The notes: generated by a model from the letters alone, not told the origin. Counted from the first letter of the stretch, positions 1 through 10,891 are shown. The stretch: DNA of 63,966 nt from Saccharothrix sp. NRRL B-16348 (GCF_001280085.1 NZ_LGED01000216.1:1-63966), one strand, 5' to 3'. Program-made: numbers and translations.

Positions 1-98
1 TGGCGGGAAGAGCGTCCGCCAAGCCTGCCCGGCTTCGACCAGCCTAAAGCACCCGAACCCATGTCAAATCGGGCCTCTGCGGGGCGGTTGCGGGTCCG
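1..98. repeat. Left copy of window-flanking inverted repeat
   Basis: Bases 1-98 are the reverse complement of 63855-63952 with only two mismatches (positions 83 and 85). The outermost part (TGGCGG at 1-6, CCGCCA at 16-21) is the inner half of a long hairpin that the right copy shows in full. Read on the minus strand the repeat carries a TTGACA box (62-67) and a TAGGCT box (41-46), 15 bases apart, pointing out of the window. This is probably a dispersed repeat. No transposase lies next to it. Confidence 0.9.
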
Positions 99-139
99 TT
101 GTTGGTTCCGGAAGTTCTGCTTGTGGAGGTGAGTGGTCG

Positions 140-1231
140 GTGAGGGTGGCGTACTTGTTGACGCAGGACAGTGGGGGGCCGGTGGATGTCACGGTTCGGT
201 TGGCGCGGGCGGTGATGGAGTTGGGGGTGGAGGTGCGGGTTTTCGGGCCCGTGCCTCGGCGGGGGGTGGAGGAGTTGGGCGGGTGTCACGAGGTGGTTGA
301 GGTTGGTGACAAAGTGGACGTTCGGGCTGGGCGGCGGGCGCGGGCGGTGGTGCGGGGGTGGCGGCCGGATGTGGTGCACGCGCAGGATCGGCGGGCGGGG
401 TTGGTGAGTGCTGGGTTGAGGTTGCGGCACAAGGTGGTCCAGACGTACCACGGGGTGCCGGACGATGTGGGTGAAGAGTGGTTCCGGGGTGGCAAGGGGG
501 CGGTGGGTCCCTCGGCTTACACGCGGGCTGTGTTGGCGGCGGATGCTGTGGTGGCACGGGCTGTGCATAGGACGGTGGTGCCGGCGCAGGCCATGGGGCG
601 GTTCCTGGCGGCGCGGTTGAAGGTGCCCGAGGCGCGGTTGGCGCACATCGACAACTGCGTGGAACCCGCGCACGTGCAGCCGCCGGTCGGGCCGGTGCGG
701 CGGTTGGTGTTCGTCGGGTTGTTGGTGGAGAGGAAAGGGTTGGCCACGTTGTTGGCGGCGTTGGCGTTGCCCGGTGTGATGCCGGTGGACGCGACGTTGA
801 CCGTGGTGGGTGACGGGCCGGAGAGGGCGAAGGCGGAGGAGTTGGCGCGGGCGTTGGGGGGGAGGGTGGAGTTCTTGGGGTTCCGGTCGGACGTGCCGGA
901 GTTGTTGAGGCACCACGACGCCCTTGTGCTGCCGTCGACGATGGAGCAGCAGCCCTTGGTGGTGGCGGAGGCGATGGCGGCGGGCAAGCCCGTGGTGGCG
1001 ACGGACACCGGTGGGGTGGCGGACATGCTCGGGTGCGCGGGGGCGGACGGTGCGTTGGCGGCGCCGGGTGATGTTGACGGGCTGGCTGATCGGTTGCGCG
1101 CGTTGTTCGCCGAGCCCGATGCCGCGCGGATCGGGTTGGAGCTCGCTGAACGGGCGCGGGAGCGGTTCGCGCCGCACGTGTGCGCGCGGCGCCACCTCGA
1201 CCTCTACCGCCGGCTCATTGACAACCCGTAG
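140..1231 (+). CDS. GT4-family glycosyltransferase
   Basis: Predicted cytoplasmic retaining glycosyltransferase (GT-B fold, GT4), 363 aa, the usual size. The N-terminal half begins with a Rossmann-like strand (VAYLLTQDSGGPVDVTVRLA) and has an acceptor-side His (HGVPDDVG). The C-terminal half has the donor-site features of the family: FVGLLVERKG, VVGDGPER, and EAMAAGKPVVATDTGG near residue 285. The GTG start has GGAGGT nine bases upstream. It opens a polysaccharide region (sugar transferase at 2705, GT2 at 4441, 2-epimerase at 6511) and probably adds a sugar to a lipid-linked glycan. It uses many TTG leucine codons, unlike most neighbours. Donor and acceptor cannot be read from sequence. Confidence 0.85.
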   Translation: MRVAYLLTQDSGGPVDVTVRLARAVMELGVEVRVFGPVPRRGVEELGGCHEVVEVGDKVDVRAGRRARAVVRGWRPDVVHAQDRRAGLVSAGLRLRHKVVQTYHGVPDDVGEEWFRGGKGAVGPSAYTRAVLAADAVVARAVHRTVVPAQAMGRFLAARLKVPEARLAHIDNCVEPAHVQPPVGPVRRLVFVGLLVERKGLATLLAALALPGVMPVDATLTVVGDGPERAKAEELARALGGRVEFLGFRSDVPELLRHHDALVLPSTMEQQPLVVAEAMAAGKPVVATDTGGVADMLGCAGADGALAAPGDVDGLADRLRALFAEPDAARIGLELAERARERFAPHVCARRHLDLYRRLIDNP

Positions 1232-1289
1232 CCGTAGCCGGCGGTCCGTGGCGCCGTAGTTCACGGGTGAGGCTTCTGGGTTCAGTCGG

Positions 1290-2704
<1,415 letters not shown>

Positions 2705-2723
<19 letters not shown>

Positions 2724-4171
2724 AACAGCTCACCCACCGTCTGCAACAGGATTTTCACGTCCAGCCACAACGACCAGTTGGCTATGTAGTAGTTGTCGTA
2801 TCGAGACCTGTCGACAATCGAGGTGTCACCCCGCAGCCCGTGCACCTGCGCGAGCCCGGTCAACCCCGTCGGCACGCGGTGCCGGGCCCAGTATAGCTCG
2901 TGGATAGCCGAGAATTCGCGGACGAAACCAGGGCGTTCCGGGCGTGGTCCGACGATGGACATGTCGCCCCGGATGATGTTCCACAACTGGGGCAGTTCGT
3001 CCAGCGAAGTGCTGCGCAGGAATCGCCCGACTGGCCCGACCCGGCGATCCCCGACCACCGACCAGGTGACTTGGGAATCGTCTTCGCCGTTCATCCTCAC
3101 GCTGCGCAGCTTGTAGAGCACGAACGGCTGATCGTCCATCCCGACCCGGATCTGGCGGAAGATCACCGGTCGGCCGCTCTCCAGCAGCACGGCCAGCGCG
3201 CACAGCGCGATCACGGGCGAGAGCACGACCAGCGCCACGGCGGCGAGCAGCACGTCCATGGCGCGCTTGACCCACCAGCTCGGCCTGCTGGTCGGCGCGG
3301 TGCCCAGCCGCATCAGCGGGTAGCTGCGCAGCCGTTCGATGTCCGGCCCGTCCTGGTACAGCTCGAACATCCGGGGCACCACCAGCGTGGTGCAGCCGAG
3401 CCGGTGGGCGATGATGGCCGAGTCGACGACCGACGACTCGCGGGCGTGCGAGAACGCGAGCACGACCGTGCCGACACCCAACCGGGTGATCGCGTCGGCC
3501 AGGTCCTCGTCCATCAGCCCGACCGGCAGGGCGGTGCGGTCCAGCGCGGGCTCCGGGTCGACGAAGCCGACCGGCCGCAGGCCGAACTCCGGGTGCGCCA
3601 GCATCGCGCCGACCAGGTCGACTCCGACCTTCCCGGCGCCGACCACGATCGTGCGGTCGCAGCGGTGGAACCTCCGCCGGCACCAGCGGCCGAAGGCGAA
3701 CACGAAGAGCCGGGCCGGTTCGCTCAGCACGGCGAACGCCAGCACGGCCCACTGCGTGGCGAGGGCGGCGTCCGGCGGCGCGCCTGCGACCAGGCCGGCC
3801 AGCGTGACCAGGGCGAACGCGACGGCCGTCGCGCCGGCCGAGCGCGGCAGGTCGTGGAACCAGGACAGCCACAGCCGCCGCCGGTACAGCCGGCACGCGG
3901 CCCGCACGCCGAGCAGCGCCGCCGCCACCACCGCCGTCCACCCCGCGCCCGGCGAGTACCGGGCCGCCACCGCGGCCACCGCGGTCACGTCCACCGCGAC
4001 CAGCAGCACCGCCACCGCGTTCACCCGCCGCAGCAGGTCCGACCCCGACGCCTCGCGGAGCCGCGGGTGCCGCCACCGCGACACCAGGGTCGGGGTGGTC
4101 GCCGAGCCGACCCCGTTCACCTCGGACCGCCCTTGCCAGGGACCGAGCGCGTCCCGTCCACGCCACACCAC
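2705..4171 (-). CDS. Polyprenyl-phosphate sugar-1-phosphate transferase (exopolysaccharide initiation)
   Basis: 488 aa inner-membrane enzyme that moves a hexose-1-phosphate from a nucleotide sugar to undecaprenyl phosphate. It has hydrophobic helices at about 50-160, a CoA-binding-like middle domain (IVVGAGKVGVDLVGAM), a fifth helix (MDVLLAAVALVVLSPVIAL), then the catalytic bacterial sugar transferase domain: RQIRVGMDD, YKLRSVRM, STSLDELPQLWNIIRGDMS, VGPRPERPGF. This is the full WbaP/CpsE-type architecture. The first codons are GTG GTG, with GGAAGGA upstream. The exact start is uncertain because an N-terminal stretch of about 45 polar residues precedes the first helix. It is the initiating enzyme of the 0-8 kb cluster. 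Confidence 0.9.
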
Positions 4172-4440
4172 ATTCGGACGACGTCCTTCCCACCATGAAC
4201 CCGATTATTTGGTCACCCGTTCGAGACCATCCGAACGGGACTCTCTGCTCACTCGGTGTGCATCAAGCGTGATTCATTGGCGCTAATTCACTCGTTCGGT
4301 GATCACTATTCCCCTTTCCGGTAGCCGGCGCGCTCTGACCCTGCGGTAATTCAGCCAGACGTGCGACGAGATACCACCGGGGTGGTCGAATCCCGTCGCG
4401 GTCCGGAGGCGAATAATTCTGGACCGTCATCCGCCATCCA
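4172..4440. other. Divergent intergenic region with inverted repeats
   Basis: This 269-bp region between the sugar transferase (minus) and the GT2 gene (plus) is noticeably richer in A/T than its surroundings. It holds an 8-bp perfect inverted repeat with an 8-base loop (CCCGTTCG at 4216-4223, CGAACGGG at 4232-4239) and a looser dyad at 4269-4291 (GTGA...TCAC ends, TTGGCGCTAA core). Probably both promoters and an operator lie here. No confident gene was seen. Confidence 0.5.
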
Positions 4441-5283
4441 GTGAAATGGGGCCCATTGAGCGTCGATGAAGGAGACGTGCGCACCGCGTCGGAACAGGGC
4501 GGACCGGCCCGTCCCGACGGCGCGCGCACCCACGTCCGTGCCCACGTCGTGCTGCCCGCCTACAACGAGGCGGCCTCGCTGCCGCCGCTGCTGACCCGGC
4601 TCGCCGAGGCGTCCCCGGCGGGGGAGCTCACCGCCTGGGTCGTCGACGACGGCTCGTCCGACGGCACCGCGGACGTCGTCGCCGACGGCTGGCCCGGCCT
4701 GGACGTCCGGCTGGTCAGCCACCCCGTCAACCTCGGCCTCGGCCAAGCCGTCCAATCAGGACTGCGCGCCGTGCTGGCCGAGGCGGGCGACGAGGACGTC
4801 GTCGTGGTGATGGACGCCGACGACACCCACGACCCGGCCCTGATCCTGCGGATGCGGCAGGAGATCGAGGCGGGCGCGGACGTGGTGATCTGCTCCCGGT
4901 TCGTCGACGGCGGCGACGACGCGACCGCACCGCCGCTGCGCCGGCTGCTGTCCCGCGGCGCGGCCGTGCTGTTCCGCCGCGTGCTGCGGGTCGACGGCGT
5001 CCGCGACTGCACCAGCGGCTTCCGCGCCTACCGGGTCAGCCTGCTGGCCCGCGCCGAGCGGCACTGGGGCGAGCGGCTCATCGAGGAACGCGGGTTCGCG
5101 TGCATGGTCGAGCTGCTGCTCAAGCTGCGGCACTGCCGGCCCGTGGTCACCGAGGTGCCGCTGGCCCTGCGCTACGACCGCAAGCACGGCCCGAGCAAGA
5201 TCCGCATCGTCCGCACCGTCGGGCAGTACGTGAAGCTGCTGGTCCGCGACCGGCTCACGCCCGCGCCGTACCGGGCGCTGTGA
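4441..5283 (+). CDS. GT2-family glycosyltransferase (dolichol-phosphate-mannose-synthase-like)
   Basis: 280 aa, cytoplasmic GT-A fold enzyme expected to move a sugar from a nucleotide donor to a polyprenyl phosphate. Visible motifs: HVVLPAYNEAASLPPLL, the nucleotide-binding VVDDGSSDGT, NLGLGQAVQSGL, the metal-binding VVMDADDTHD, and CTSGFRAYR. There is no C-terminal membrane domain, so it is the short soluble type. GTG at 4441 is the reported start. An in-frame GTG at 4477 has GGAG only two bases before it. The stop overlaps the next start by one base (TGATG), so this gene and the oxidoreductase are translationally coupled. Confidence 0.85.
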   Translation: MKWGPLSVDEGDVRTASEQGGPARPDGARTHVRAHVVLPAYNEAASLPPLLTRLAEASPAGELTAWVVDDGSSDGTADVVADGWPGLDVRLVSHPVNLGLGQAVQSGLRAVLAEAGDEDVVVVMDADDTHDPALILRMRQEIEAGADVVICSRFVDGGDDATAPPLRRLLSRGAAVLFRRVLRVDGVRDCTSGFRAYRVSLLARAERHWGERLIEERGFACMVELLLKLRHCRPVVTEVPLALRYDRKHGPSKIRIVRTVGQYVKLLVRDRLTPAPYRAL

Positions 5284-6593
5284 TGCGGCGGGCGGACCGC
5301 GGGCACGTGGTGGTGGTCGGCGGCGGCATCTGCGGCTTGGCCACCGCGCACCGCCTGGTGCGCGCCGGCACGAGGGTGACGTTGCTGGAGGGCAGCGACC
5401 AGCTCGGCGGGCTAGGCACGTTCTTCCCGTGGCGCGACCGCTGGGTGGAGCGCTTCTACCACTGCGTGATGCCGACCGACGACCACCTGCTCGACCTGCT
5501 CGGCGACCTCGGGCTGCGCGACTCGATCGCCTGGCGGCCGACCCGGATGGGCATGGTCGTGGACGGTCGGGCGTTCCCGTTCAACACGGCGCTGGACCTG
5601 CTCAGGTTCACCCCGTTGAGGGTGCTCGACCGGCTGCGGTTCGGCGCGGTCTCGGTGCTGCTGCGGCGGTTGGGCCGGGGGAAGGACCTCGACGGCACCC
5701 GCACCGAGGACTGGCTGCGCGGCCTGTACGGCGACCGGGTGTGGGAGCTGCTGCTCGCGCCGCTGTTCGGGGCGAAGTTCGGCGCGCGGTTCGGCGACGT
5801 GCCCGCGCTGTACCTGTGGCAGCGCCTGGGGCGCGAGGGGGCCGTGTCGGTGCGCGGGTACCCCGAGGGCGGCTACCGGGCCGTGATCGACGCGCTGAGG
5901 GCGTCGATCGAGGCCGGTGGCGGCGTGGTGCGGCTGGACGCGCCGGTGCGGCGGATGGGCGTCACCGGCGGGCGGATGCGGATCACGCTGGACGGCGGCG
6001 AGTCGGTGTCGGCGGACCACGTGGTGTCGACGCTGCCCCTGCCGCTGCTGCGGCAGCTCGCCGACGAGGACCTGGCCGCGCGGCTGCCCGACGTGCGGCT
6101 GCCGTACCAGGGCGTGGTGAACGCGCTGTTCTTCCTGCGCCGGCCGTTGTCCGGGCACTACTGGACGCCGGTGGTGCGGTCCGGCACCGAGTTCGACGGC
6201 CTGATCCAGATGACGCCGCTGGCGGGCGTGGAGCCGTACGACGGGCGGCACCTGGTCTACGCGATGCGGTACACCGACCGGGAGTCCGCGCTGTTCCGGG
6301 AGGACGACGCGGCGATCGCGGCGCGGTGGACCTCGCAGCTGCTGGCCCTGCACCCCGCGCTGTGCCGCGAGGACCTGGACGACGTGCGGGTGTTCAAGGC
6401 GCCGTTCGTGGAGCCGGTGTACCCGCTCGGGTACCTGGCGCGCCGGCCGCCCGTGGTGGTCGCCGGCACCCCGCTGCTGCTGGCGACCACCGCGCACGTC
6501 TACCCGGACGTCACGAGCTGGAACTCGAGTGCGGGACTCGCGCGACGGGTCGCCGCGAGGCTGGCGGGGGCACCACAACCTGTTCCGGGCTGA
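5283..6593 (+). CDS. FAD-dependent oxidoreductase (amine-oxidase / UDP-galactopyranose-mutase-like fold)
   Basis: 436 aa. The dinucleotide-binding motif is at the very N-terminus (VVVVGGGICGLATAHRLVRAG, then LLEGSDQLGG), followed by the flavin-containing amine oxidase/desaturase fold, e.g. HVVSTLPLPLL in the middle and TPLLLATTAHVYPD near the C-terminus. The substrate is unknown. Homologous pairs of such oxidoreductases with GT2 enzymes suggest modification of a lipid-linked sugar or polyprenol (inference). The ATG overlaps the upstream stop by one base. The last 83 bases run antisense to the 3' end of the 2-epimerase gene. Confidence 0.75.
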   Translation: MRRADRGHVVVVGGGICGLATAHRLVRAGTRVTLLEGSDQLGGLGTFFPWRDRWVERFYHCVMPTDDHLLDLLGDLGLRDSIAWRPTRMGMVVDGRAFPFNTALDLLRFTPLRVLDRLRFGAVSVLLRRLGRGKDLDGTRTEDWLRGLYGDRVWELLLAPLFGAKFGARFGDVPALYLWQRLGREGAVSVRGYPEGGYRAVIDALRASIEAGGGVVRLDAPVRRMGVTGGRMRITLDGGESVSADHVVSTLPLPLLRQLADEDLAARLPDVRLPYQGVVNALFFLRRPLSGHYWTPVVRSGTEFDGLIQMTPLAGVEPYDGRHLVYAMRYTDRESALFREDDAAIAARWTSQLLALHPALCREDLDDVRVFKAPFVEPVYPLGYLARRPPVVVAGTPLLLATTAHVYPDVTSWNSSAGLARRVAARLAGAPQPVPG

Positions 6594-7722
6594 GCCGCCG
6601 GGTGTGCACCGGCTCGCCGCGGACCAGCTGCCGGAGCGCGGCGGCGATCCGGGCCGACGGCGAGCCGGTGCCGTAGGGCGACGGGATGTGCTCCAGGCGT
6701 TCCCGGTGGCCCGCCACGTCGTCCAACCACCGCAGCACCTCCGCGCACACCCGCGGCCCCGGCGGCACGAGGGTGCCGAACGTGCCCTCGATCTCGGGGC
6801 GCTCCGTGCTGCGGCGCACCACGACCACCGGCCGTTTGAGGACGCTGACCTCCTCCTGGATGCCGCCGGAGTCGGACACGACCACGGCGGCGCACCGGGC
6901 CAGCGCCAGGAACGCCGGGTACGCCTGCGGTTCGACCACCCTGAGCCGGTGCAGCAGGGCGGTCAGGCCGAACGCCTCGACCCGCTTGGCCGTGCGCGGG
7001 TGCAGCGGCAGCACCACGGGCAGCGGCAGCCGGTTCAGCTCGCGCAGGATCGTCTCCAGGTTGACCGGGTCGTCCACGTTCTCCGGCCGGTGCACGGTGG
7101 CCAGCACGTAGCCGTCGCGCTCCAGCTCGTGCGCGGCGAGGACGACGGTCTCCTCGTCACGGCCGGGCAGCGCCGTGACCAGGGCTTCGACCACCGTGTT
7201 GCCGGTGATCGCGATGCGCTCCTCGGGGACGCTCTCGGCCAGCAGGTTGGTGTGGTTGAGCGGCGTCGGCGCGCAGCAGAGGTCGGCGAGGTGGTCGATG
7301 GCGACCCGGTTGTGCTCCTCGGGCATCGCCCGGTCGAAGCTGCGCAGCCCGGCTTCGACGTGCACCAGCGGCACGTCGTTGGCGTTGGCGGCCAACGCCC
7401 CCGCGAGCGCGGACGTCGTGTCGCCCTGCACGATCACCGCCGTCGTCGGGTGCTGCGCCAGCAGCTCGTCCACCGCCGCGATGGCCGCGCCGAGCTGTCC
7501 GCCGCGCGTGCCGCCGCCGACGGTCAGCTCGTGGAACCGGCCGGGGCGGCCGATGTCCTGCCGGATCCGGTGGTACATCGCGGTGTCGTAGTGCTGTCCG
7601 GTGTAGACGACGGTGGCGTTGGCGCCCATCACGCGGATCAGCGGCGCGAGTTTGATCAGCTCCGGCCTGGTGCCGCACACCATCGTGACGGTGCCGGGGA
7701 CTCCCTGGTCTATCGGACCCAC
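6511..7722 (-). CDS. wecB: UDP-N-acetylglucosamine 2-epimerase (non-hydrolysing)
   Basis: 403 aa cytosolic GT-B-like enzyme converting UDP-GlcNAc to UDP-ManNAc for surface glycans. Conserved signatures: CGTRPELIKLAPL, YTGQHYD, VQGDTTSALAGALAA, VHVEAGLRSFDRAMPEEHNR, TGNTVVEAL, ATVHRPENVDD, and SDSGGIQEEV. The GTG start lies directly after GGAG, which is too close for ideal initiation, but the first beta strand begins at residue 11, so no later start is possible. A C-terminal tail of about 35 residues (PPPASRRP then Ser run) goes beyond the usual end and overlaps the neighbouring gene antisense. Confidence 0.92.
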   Translation of the reverse strand: MGPIDQGVPGTVTMVCGTRPELIKLAPLIRVMGANATVVYTGQHYDTAMYHRIRQDIGRPGRFHELTVGGGTRGGQLGAAIAAVDELLAQHPTTAVIVQGDTTSALAGALAANANDVPLVHVEAGLRSFDRAMPEEHNRVAIDHLADLCCAPTPLNHTNLLAESVPEERIAITGNTVVEALVTALPGRDEETVVLAAHELERDGYVLATVHRPENVDDPVNLETILRELNRLPLPVVLPLHPRTAKRVEAFGLTALLHRLRVVEPQAYPAFLALARCAAVVVSDSGGIQEEVSVLKRPVVVVRRSTERPEIEGTFGTLVPPGPRVCAEVLRWLDDVAGHRERLEHIPSPYGTGSPSARIAAALRQLVRGEPVHTRRLSPEQVVVPPPASRRPVARVPHSSSSS

Positions 7723-7897
7723 CTCCAGTCGCGGATGACGCGCGCCCGGGGCGCGATCGCGGTGAAGGTTAGAGTCCCGGCGGCCGATTTCCCTTGCGCC
7801 TCAGTCGATCGAGTGAACTTGCCCGTCGGGTGGCTCGAGTTGTCGGGGTGCCTCAGTAGATTGGTGAGTGGATCATTCTGAAGTGGACGGACATGCG

Positions 7898-8848
7898 ATG
7901 ATGCGAAGACACACGGCGTTGATCACCACGGCGTTGCTCGTGGCGTCGGCGGTGGGCCCGTCGCACGCGGAGGGGGCCGGGACGGTGCTGCTGCCGGACC
8001 TCCGGCAGGCCCCGGTGGGGTGCCGCGGCGGGTTCACCGGCAACCCGTCGTGGTGCGTCGACTGGGACGTGTGCCCGGTCGCCGACCCGGCCGCGCCGAA
8101 CGGCGAGTGCGTGCAAGTGGGCCCGATCGGGGCAATCCGGCTGAGGTTCACCACATCGGCGGACAACATCGGCGACGGGCCGCTGGTGATCCACGGCAGG
8201 CGGAGTGACGCCGGGCAGCCGCGGATGGCCGCGCGGCAGGCATTCCAGTCCGCTGTGGACGGTTCCATCCCGATGGCCTACGAGCAGGCGCAGCACCCCA
8301 TCCCGGCCACCCTGTACTACGAGCCGGCGGCGACGCACGAGCACTGGCACCTGCTCGGCTTCGAGCACTTCCAACTCCGCACACCTTCGGGTGACACGGT
8401 CGTGACGGACCGGAAGAACGGCTTCTGCCTCGGCGACCGGTACGCGACCCACGACCGGCTGCCGAACCGGCCGGGCGCGGAGGACACCCCGCAGGGTCGG
8501 CTGGCGGCGTTCCTGCGGCTGAACAAGTGCGGCCACCACGCGCCGGAGGCGTTGAGCGTGGTGCAGGGCATCTCGGTCGGCTACGGCGACGACTACCCGC
8601 ACACCGTCGACTTCCAGTGGCTGGACATCACCAAGGTGCCGTCCGGTGTGTACGACGTGGTGAACACCGTCAACGGCGACCGCACCCTGGTCGAGAAGTC
8701 GTACGCGAACAACACCTCGGTCATGGCGGTCTCCATCCGCTGGCCGGACGGCGCCGTCGAGCCACCCGCCACGATCACCACCCCGCCGCAGGTGCGGCTG
8801 CTGCGGAACTGCCCGGGCACCGACCAGTGCGCCACCCTGCGGGAGTGA
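7898..8848 (+). CDS. Secreted lysyl-oxidase-family protein
   Basis: 316 aa. A signal peptide starts at ATG 7898 (or 7901): MMRRHTALITTALLVASAVG, cleaved near SHA-EG. The mature part matches the lysyl oxidase family: GDGPLVIHGRR, the copper-site cluster HEHWHLLGFEHF (residues about 148-159), KNGFCLGDR, then a C-terminal beta domain with SVGYGDDY, LPSGVY-like VPSGVYDVV and ANNTSV. Lysyl oxidases oxidise peptidyl lysine with copper and a tyrosine-derived quinone; the bacterial role is not settled. A further GTG at 7868 is in frame but would put ten polar residues before the signal peptide. Monocistronic. Confidence 0.8.
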   Translation: MMRRHTALITTALLVASAVGPSHAEGAGTVLLPDLRQAPVGCRGGFTGNPSWCVDWDVCPVADPAAPNGECVQVGPIGAIRLRFTTSADNIGDGPLVIHGRRSDAGQPRMAARQAFQSAVDGSIPMAYEQAQHPIPATLYYEPAATHEHWHLLGFEHFQLRTPSGDTVVTDRKNGFCLGDRYATHDRLPNRPGAEDTPQGRLAAFLRLNKCGHHAPEALSVVQGISVGYGDDYPHTVDFQWLDITKVPSGVYDVVNTVNGDRTLVEKSYANNTSVMAVSIRWPDGAVEPPATITTPPQVRLLRNCPGTDQCATLRE

Positions 8849-8965
8849 CCGGTGAGGGCCCGCCGCGCGGTGTAACGCGGGTGGTCCGGGTGCCGATCCA
8901 CGGTGACATGGCCGGGAACCCACGTGTCCGCGTGGTTCCGGGCGTGGCTCCGGGAGAGGACCAGG

Positions 8966-10330
8966 GTGGCTCTGTTCGGCAACAAGGAGAGCGCGGAGAT
9001 CGCGGCGCTCCAGCAGCAGGTGGCGGCGGCGCACGCGACGATCGCCGAGCTGCGCGGGTGGGTCGGTCACCTCCGCGGGGCGGAGACCGGGGCGTTGGAG
9101 GCCGAGCTGCGCGGCCTGCGGTCGGCGGTGGAGCAGGCCAAGCAGGAGCACGCGACGCTCGGCGCGTCCCGGCAGCGGCTGGTGGCGGAGGTCGGCACGT
9201 GGCGGTCGCAGCTGGTCGAGACGCGCGAGCTGGCCCTGCTGCAGGAGGTCGGGGTCTACGAGTACGCGCACCCGCTGGACGACGCGCTCGCGTACAAGAG
9301 CGCCCTGGACGGGCTGAAGCAGCAGATCAAGGCGGCGGCCAAGGACGACGCGGTGGCGTGCCAGGTCGACTGGGCGGTGAACGGGTCGGTCAAGGAGGGG
9401 CAGAAGCTGGGCCGCGACATCGCCAAGTTGATGCTGCGCGCCTACAACGCCGAGGCCGACAACGCGGTGCGCGCGGTCAAGCCGCACACCCGTGAGGCGG
9501 TGAAGAAGCGGCTGACCACGACCCGGGACACCATCGGCAAGCTCGGCGCGCTGATGCGCATCGTCATCTCGCCGGACTACCACCGGCTGCGGCTGCACGA
9601 GATCGACCTGACCGCCGACTACCTGGTCAAGGTCGAGGCCGAGCGCGACGCGGCCCGGGCGGAGCGCGAACGGCTCCGCGAGGAGGCGAAGGTGATGAAG
9701 GAGATCGAGCGCGAGCGGGCCCGGCTGGCCAAGGAGCGGTCGCACTACGCCACCGTCGTGACCAAGCTGGAGGCGAAGGGCGACGTCGAAGGGCTGGCGC
9801 GGGCGCGGGAGCAGCTCGCGGCGGTCGACGACGCGATCACCGGGGTGGAGCGGCGTGCGGCGAACGTGCGCGCGGGCTACGTCTACGTGATCTCCAACGT
9901 CGGCGCGTTCGGGCCGGACGTGGTCAAGATCGGCATGACGCGGCGGCTGGAGCCGATGGACCGGGTGCGCGAGCTGGGCGACGCGTCGGTGCCGTTCCGG
10001 TTCGACACGCACGCCCTGTTCTTCTCCGACGACGCGATCGCCCTGGAGACCGCGTTGCACCAGCGGCTGAGCGAGAAGCGGGTGAACATGGTCAACCCGC
10101 GGCGCGAGTTCTTCTACGCCACGCCGGCGGAGGTCAGGGACCTGCTGGTCGCGTTGGGCGACGACCACGTCCTGGAGTACAACGACACGGCGGAAGCCGT
10201 CGAGTGGCGTGCGTCCGACCCGGGTCGACGTCTCGTCGACGGCGCGGCGCGGCGTGACCCGGTGCTGTCGGGAGTCGGCGCCGGTGACGCCGGGTCGGAC
10301 GGCGACCTCTCCGACGACGGCGGTGAGTGA
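8966..10330 (+). CDS. DUF4041 coiled-coil protein with GIY-YIG-type (MUG113/T5orf172) domain
   Basis: 454 aa. The start is GTG 8966 with GGAGAGGA just upstream, giving MALFGNKES. Residues about 5-75 and 225-290 are long charged helices, probably coiled coils. The middle (YEYAHPLDDALAYKSALD to about 220) is the DUF4041 region. Residues about 300-390 form a GIY-YIG-like domain: YVYVISN, VKIGMTRR, RVRELGDAS, FFSDDAIALETALHQRL, NPRREFFYA. These nuclease-like domains occur in phage and host conflict proteins. DNA cleavage here is not shown. It is followed after three bases by a PH-domain gene, so an operon is likely. Confidence 0.75.
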   Translation: MALFGNKESAEIAALQQQVAAAHATIAELRGWVGHLRGAETGALEAELRGLRSAVEQAKQEHATLGASRQRLVAEVGTWRSQLVETRELALLQEVGVYEYAHPLDDALAYKSALDGLKQQIKAAAKDDAVACQVDWAVNGSVKEGQKLGRDIAKLMLRAYNAEADNAVRAVKPHTREAVKKRLTTTRDTIGKLGALMRIVISPDYHRLRLHEIDLTADYLVKVEAERDAARAERERLREEAKVMKEIERERARLAKERSHYATVVTKLEAKGDVEGLARAREQLAAVDDAITGVERRAANVRAGYVYVISNVGAFGPDVVKIGMTRRLEPMDRVRELGDASVPFRFDTHALFFSDDAIALETALHQRLSEKRVNMVNPRREFFYATPAEVRDLLVALGDDHVLEYNDTAEAVEWRASDPGRRLVDGAARRDPVLSGVGAGDAGSDGDLSDDGGE

Positions 10331-10333
10331 CCG

Positions 10334-10891
10334 GTGCCCCACTCGCCCGCCGCGTGGCTGACCGATCCGCTCGACGACGCGCTGGTCCGCTACTGGGACG
10401 GTCACCGCTGGACGTTCCACACGGCCGTGCGCCGGGTGGCGGCGGCCGTGCCGACGTCACCGGTACCGACGCCACCGCCCGCGCCGACGCTTAGGCCCGA
10501 CGTGGCGCAGGCCCTCGAACGGGTGCGGGGCGTGCTCATCGGCTCGATGAAGGAGGTCAACCTCTTGGGCGGCTACCTGCGCCCGGAGGAACGGGTGCTG
10601 GCGCTGACCGGTGCGCAGGGCGAGGGCTCCGGCGTGCTCGCCTGCACCAACCACCGGCTGCTGTTCCTCTTCGTCGGCCTGGTGCGCAAGCAGGTCCTGC
10701 AGGTGGACTGGAACCAGGCCAAGGGCGTCACCTACGACCGGGCGTCGAAGGTCTTCGCCGTCTACACGACGAAGCCGACGAAGCGGGCCGTGCCCGCGAT
10801 GGCCGTGCGCGTGCCCAACCTGGCCGACGCGCAGGCCGTGGCCCAGGCGGCGCAGGCCGCGTCCGCCGCGCCCCGCCTGGATGTCCTCTGA
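10334..10891 (+). CDS. DUF2510 / bacterial PH-domain protein
   Basis: 185 aa. Residues about 7-30 (WLTDPLDDALVRYWDGHRW) are a DUF2510 short Trp-rich motif, usually found N-terminal in actinobacterial membrane or phage-related proteins. A Pro-rich linker follows (40-55). Residues 60-175 form a bacterial PH-like barrel (EERVLALTGAQGEGSGVLACTNHRLLFLF). No membrane segment. The GTG start sits three bases after the GIY-YIG stop, so the two are co-expressed. Function unknown; PH-like domains are probably protein-interaction or membrane-surface modules. Confidence 0.7.
   Translation: MPHSPAAWLTDPLDDALVRYWDGHRWTFHTAVRRVAAAVPTSPVPTPPPAPTLRPDVAQALERVRGVLIGSMKEVNLLGGYLRPEERVLALTGAQGEGSGVLACTNHRLLFLFVGLVRKQVLQVDWNQAKGVTYDRASKVFAVYTTKPTKRAVPAMAVRVPNLADAQAVAQAAQAASAAPRLDVL

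Noticed and set aside
4263..4529. 88-codon minus-strand frame in the divergent spacer at 4.3 kb
   Set aside because: It overlaps the GT2 N-terminus antisense, has no ribosome site and no recognisable sequence.
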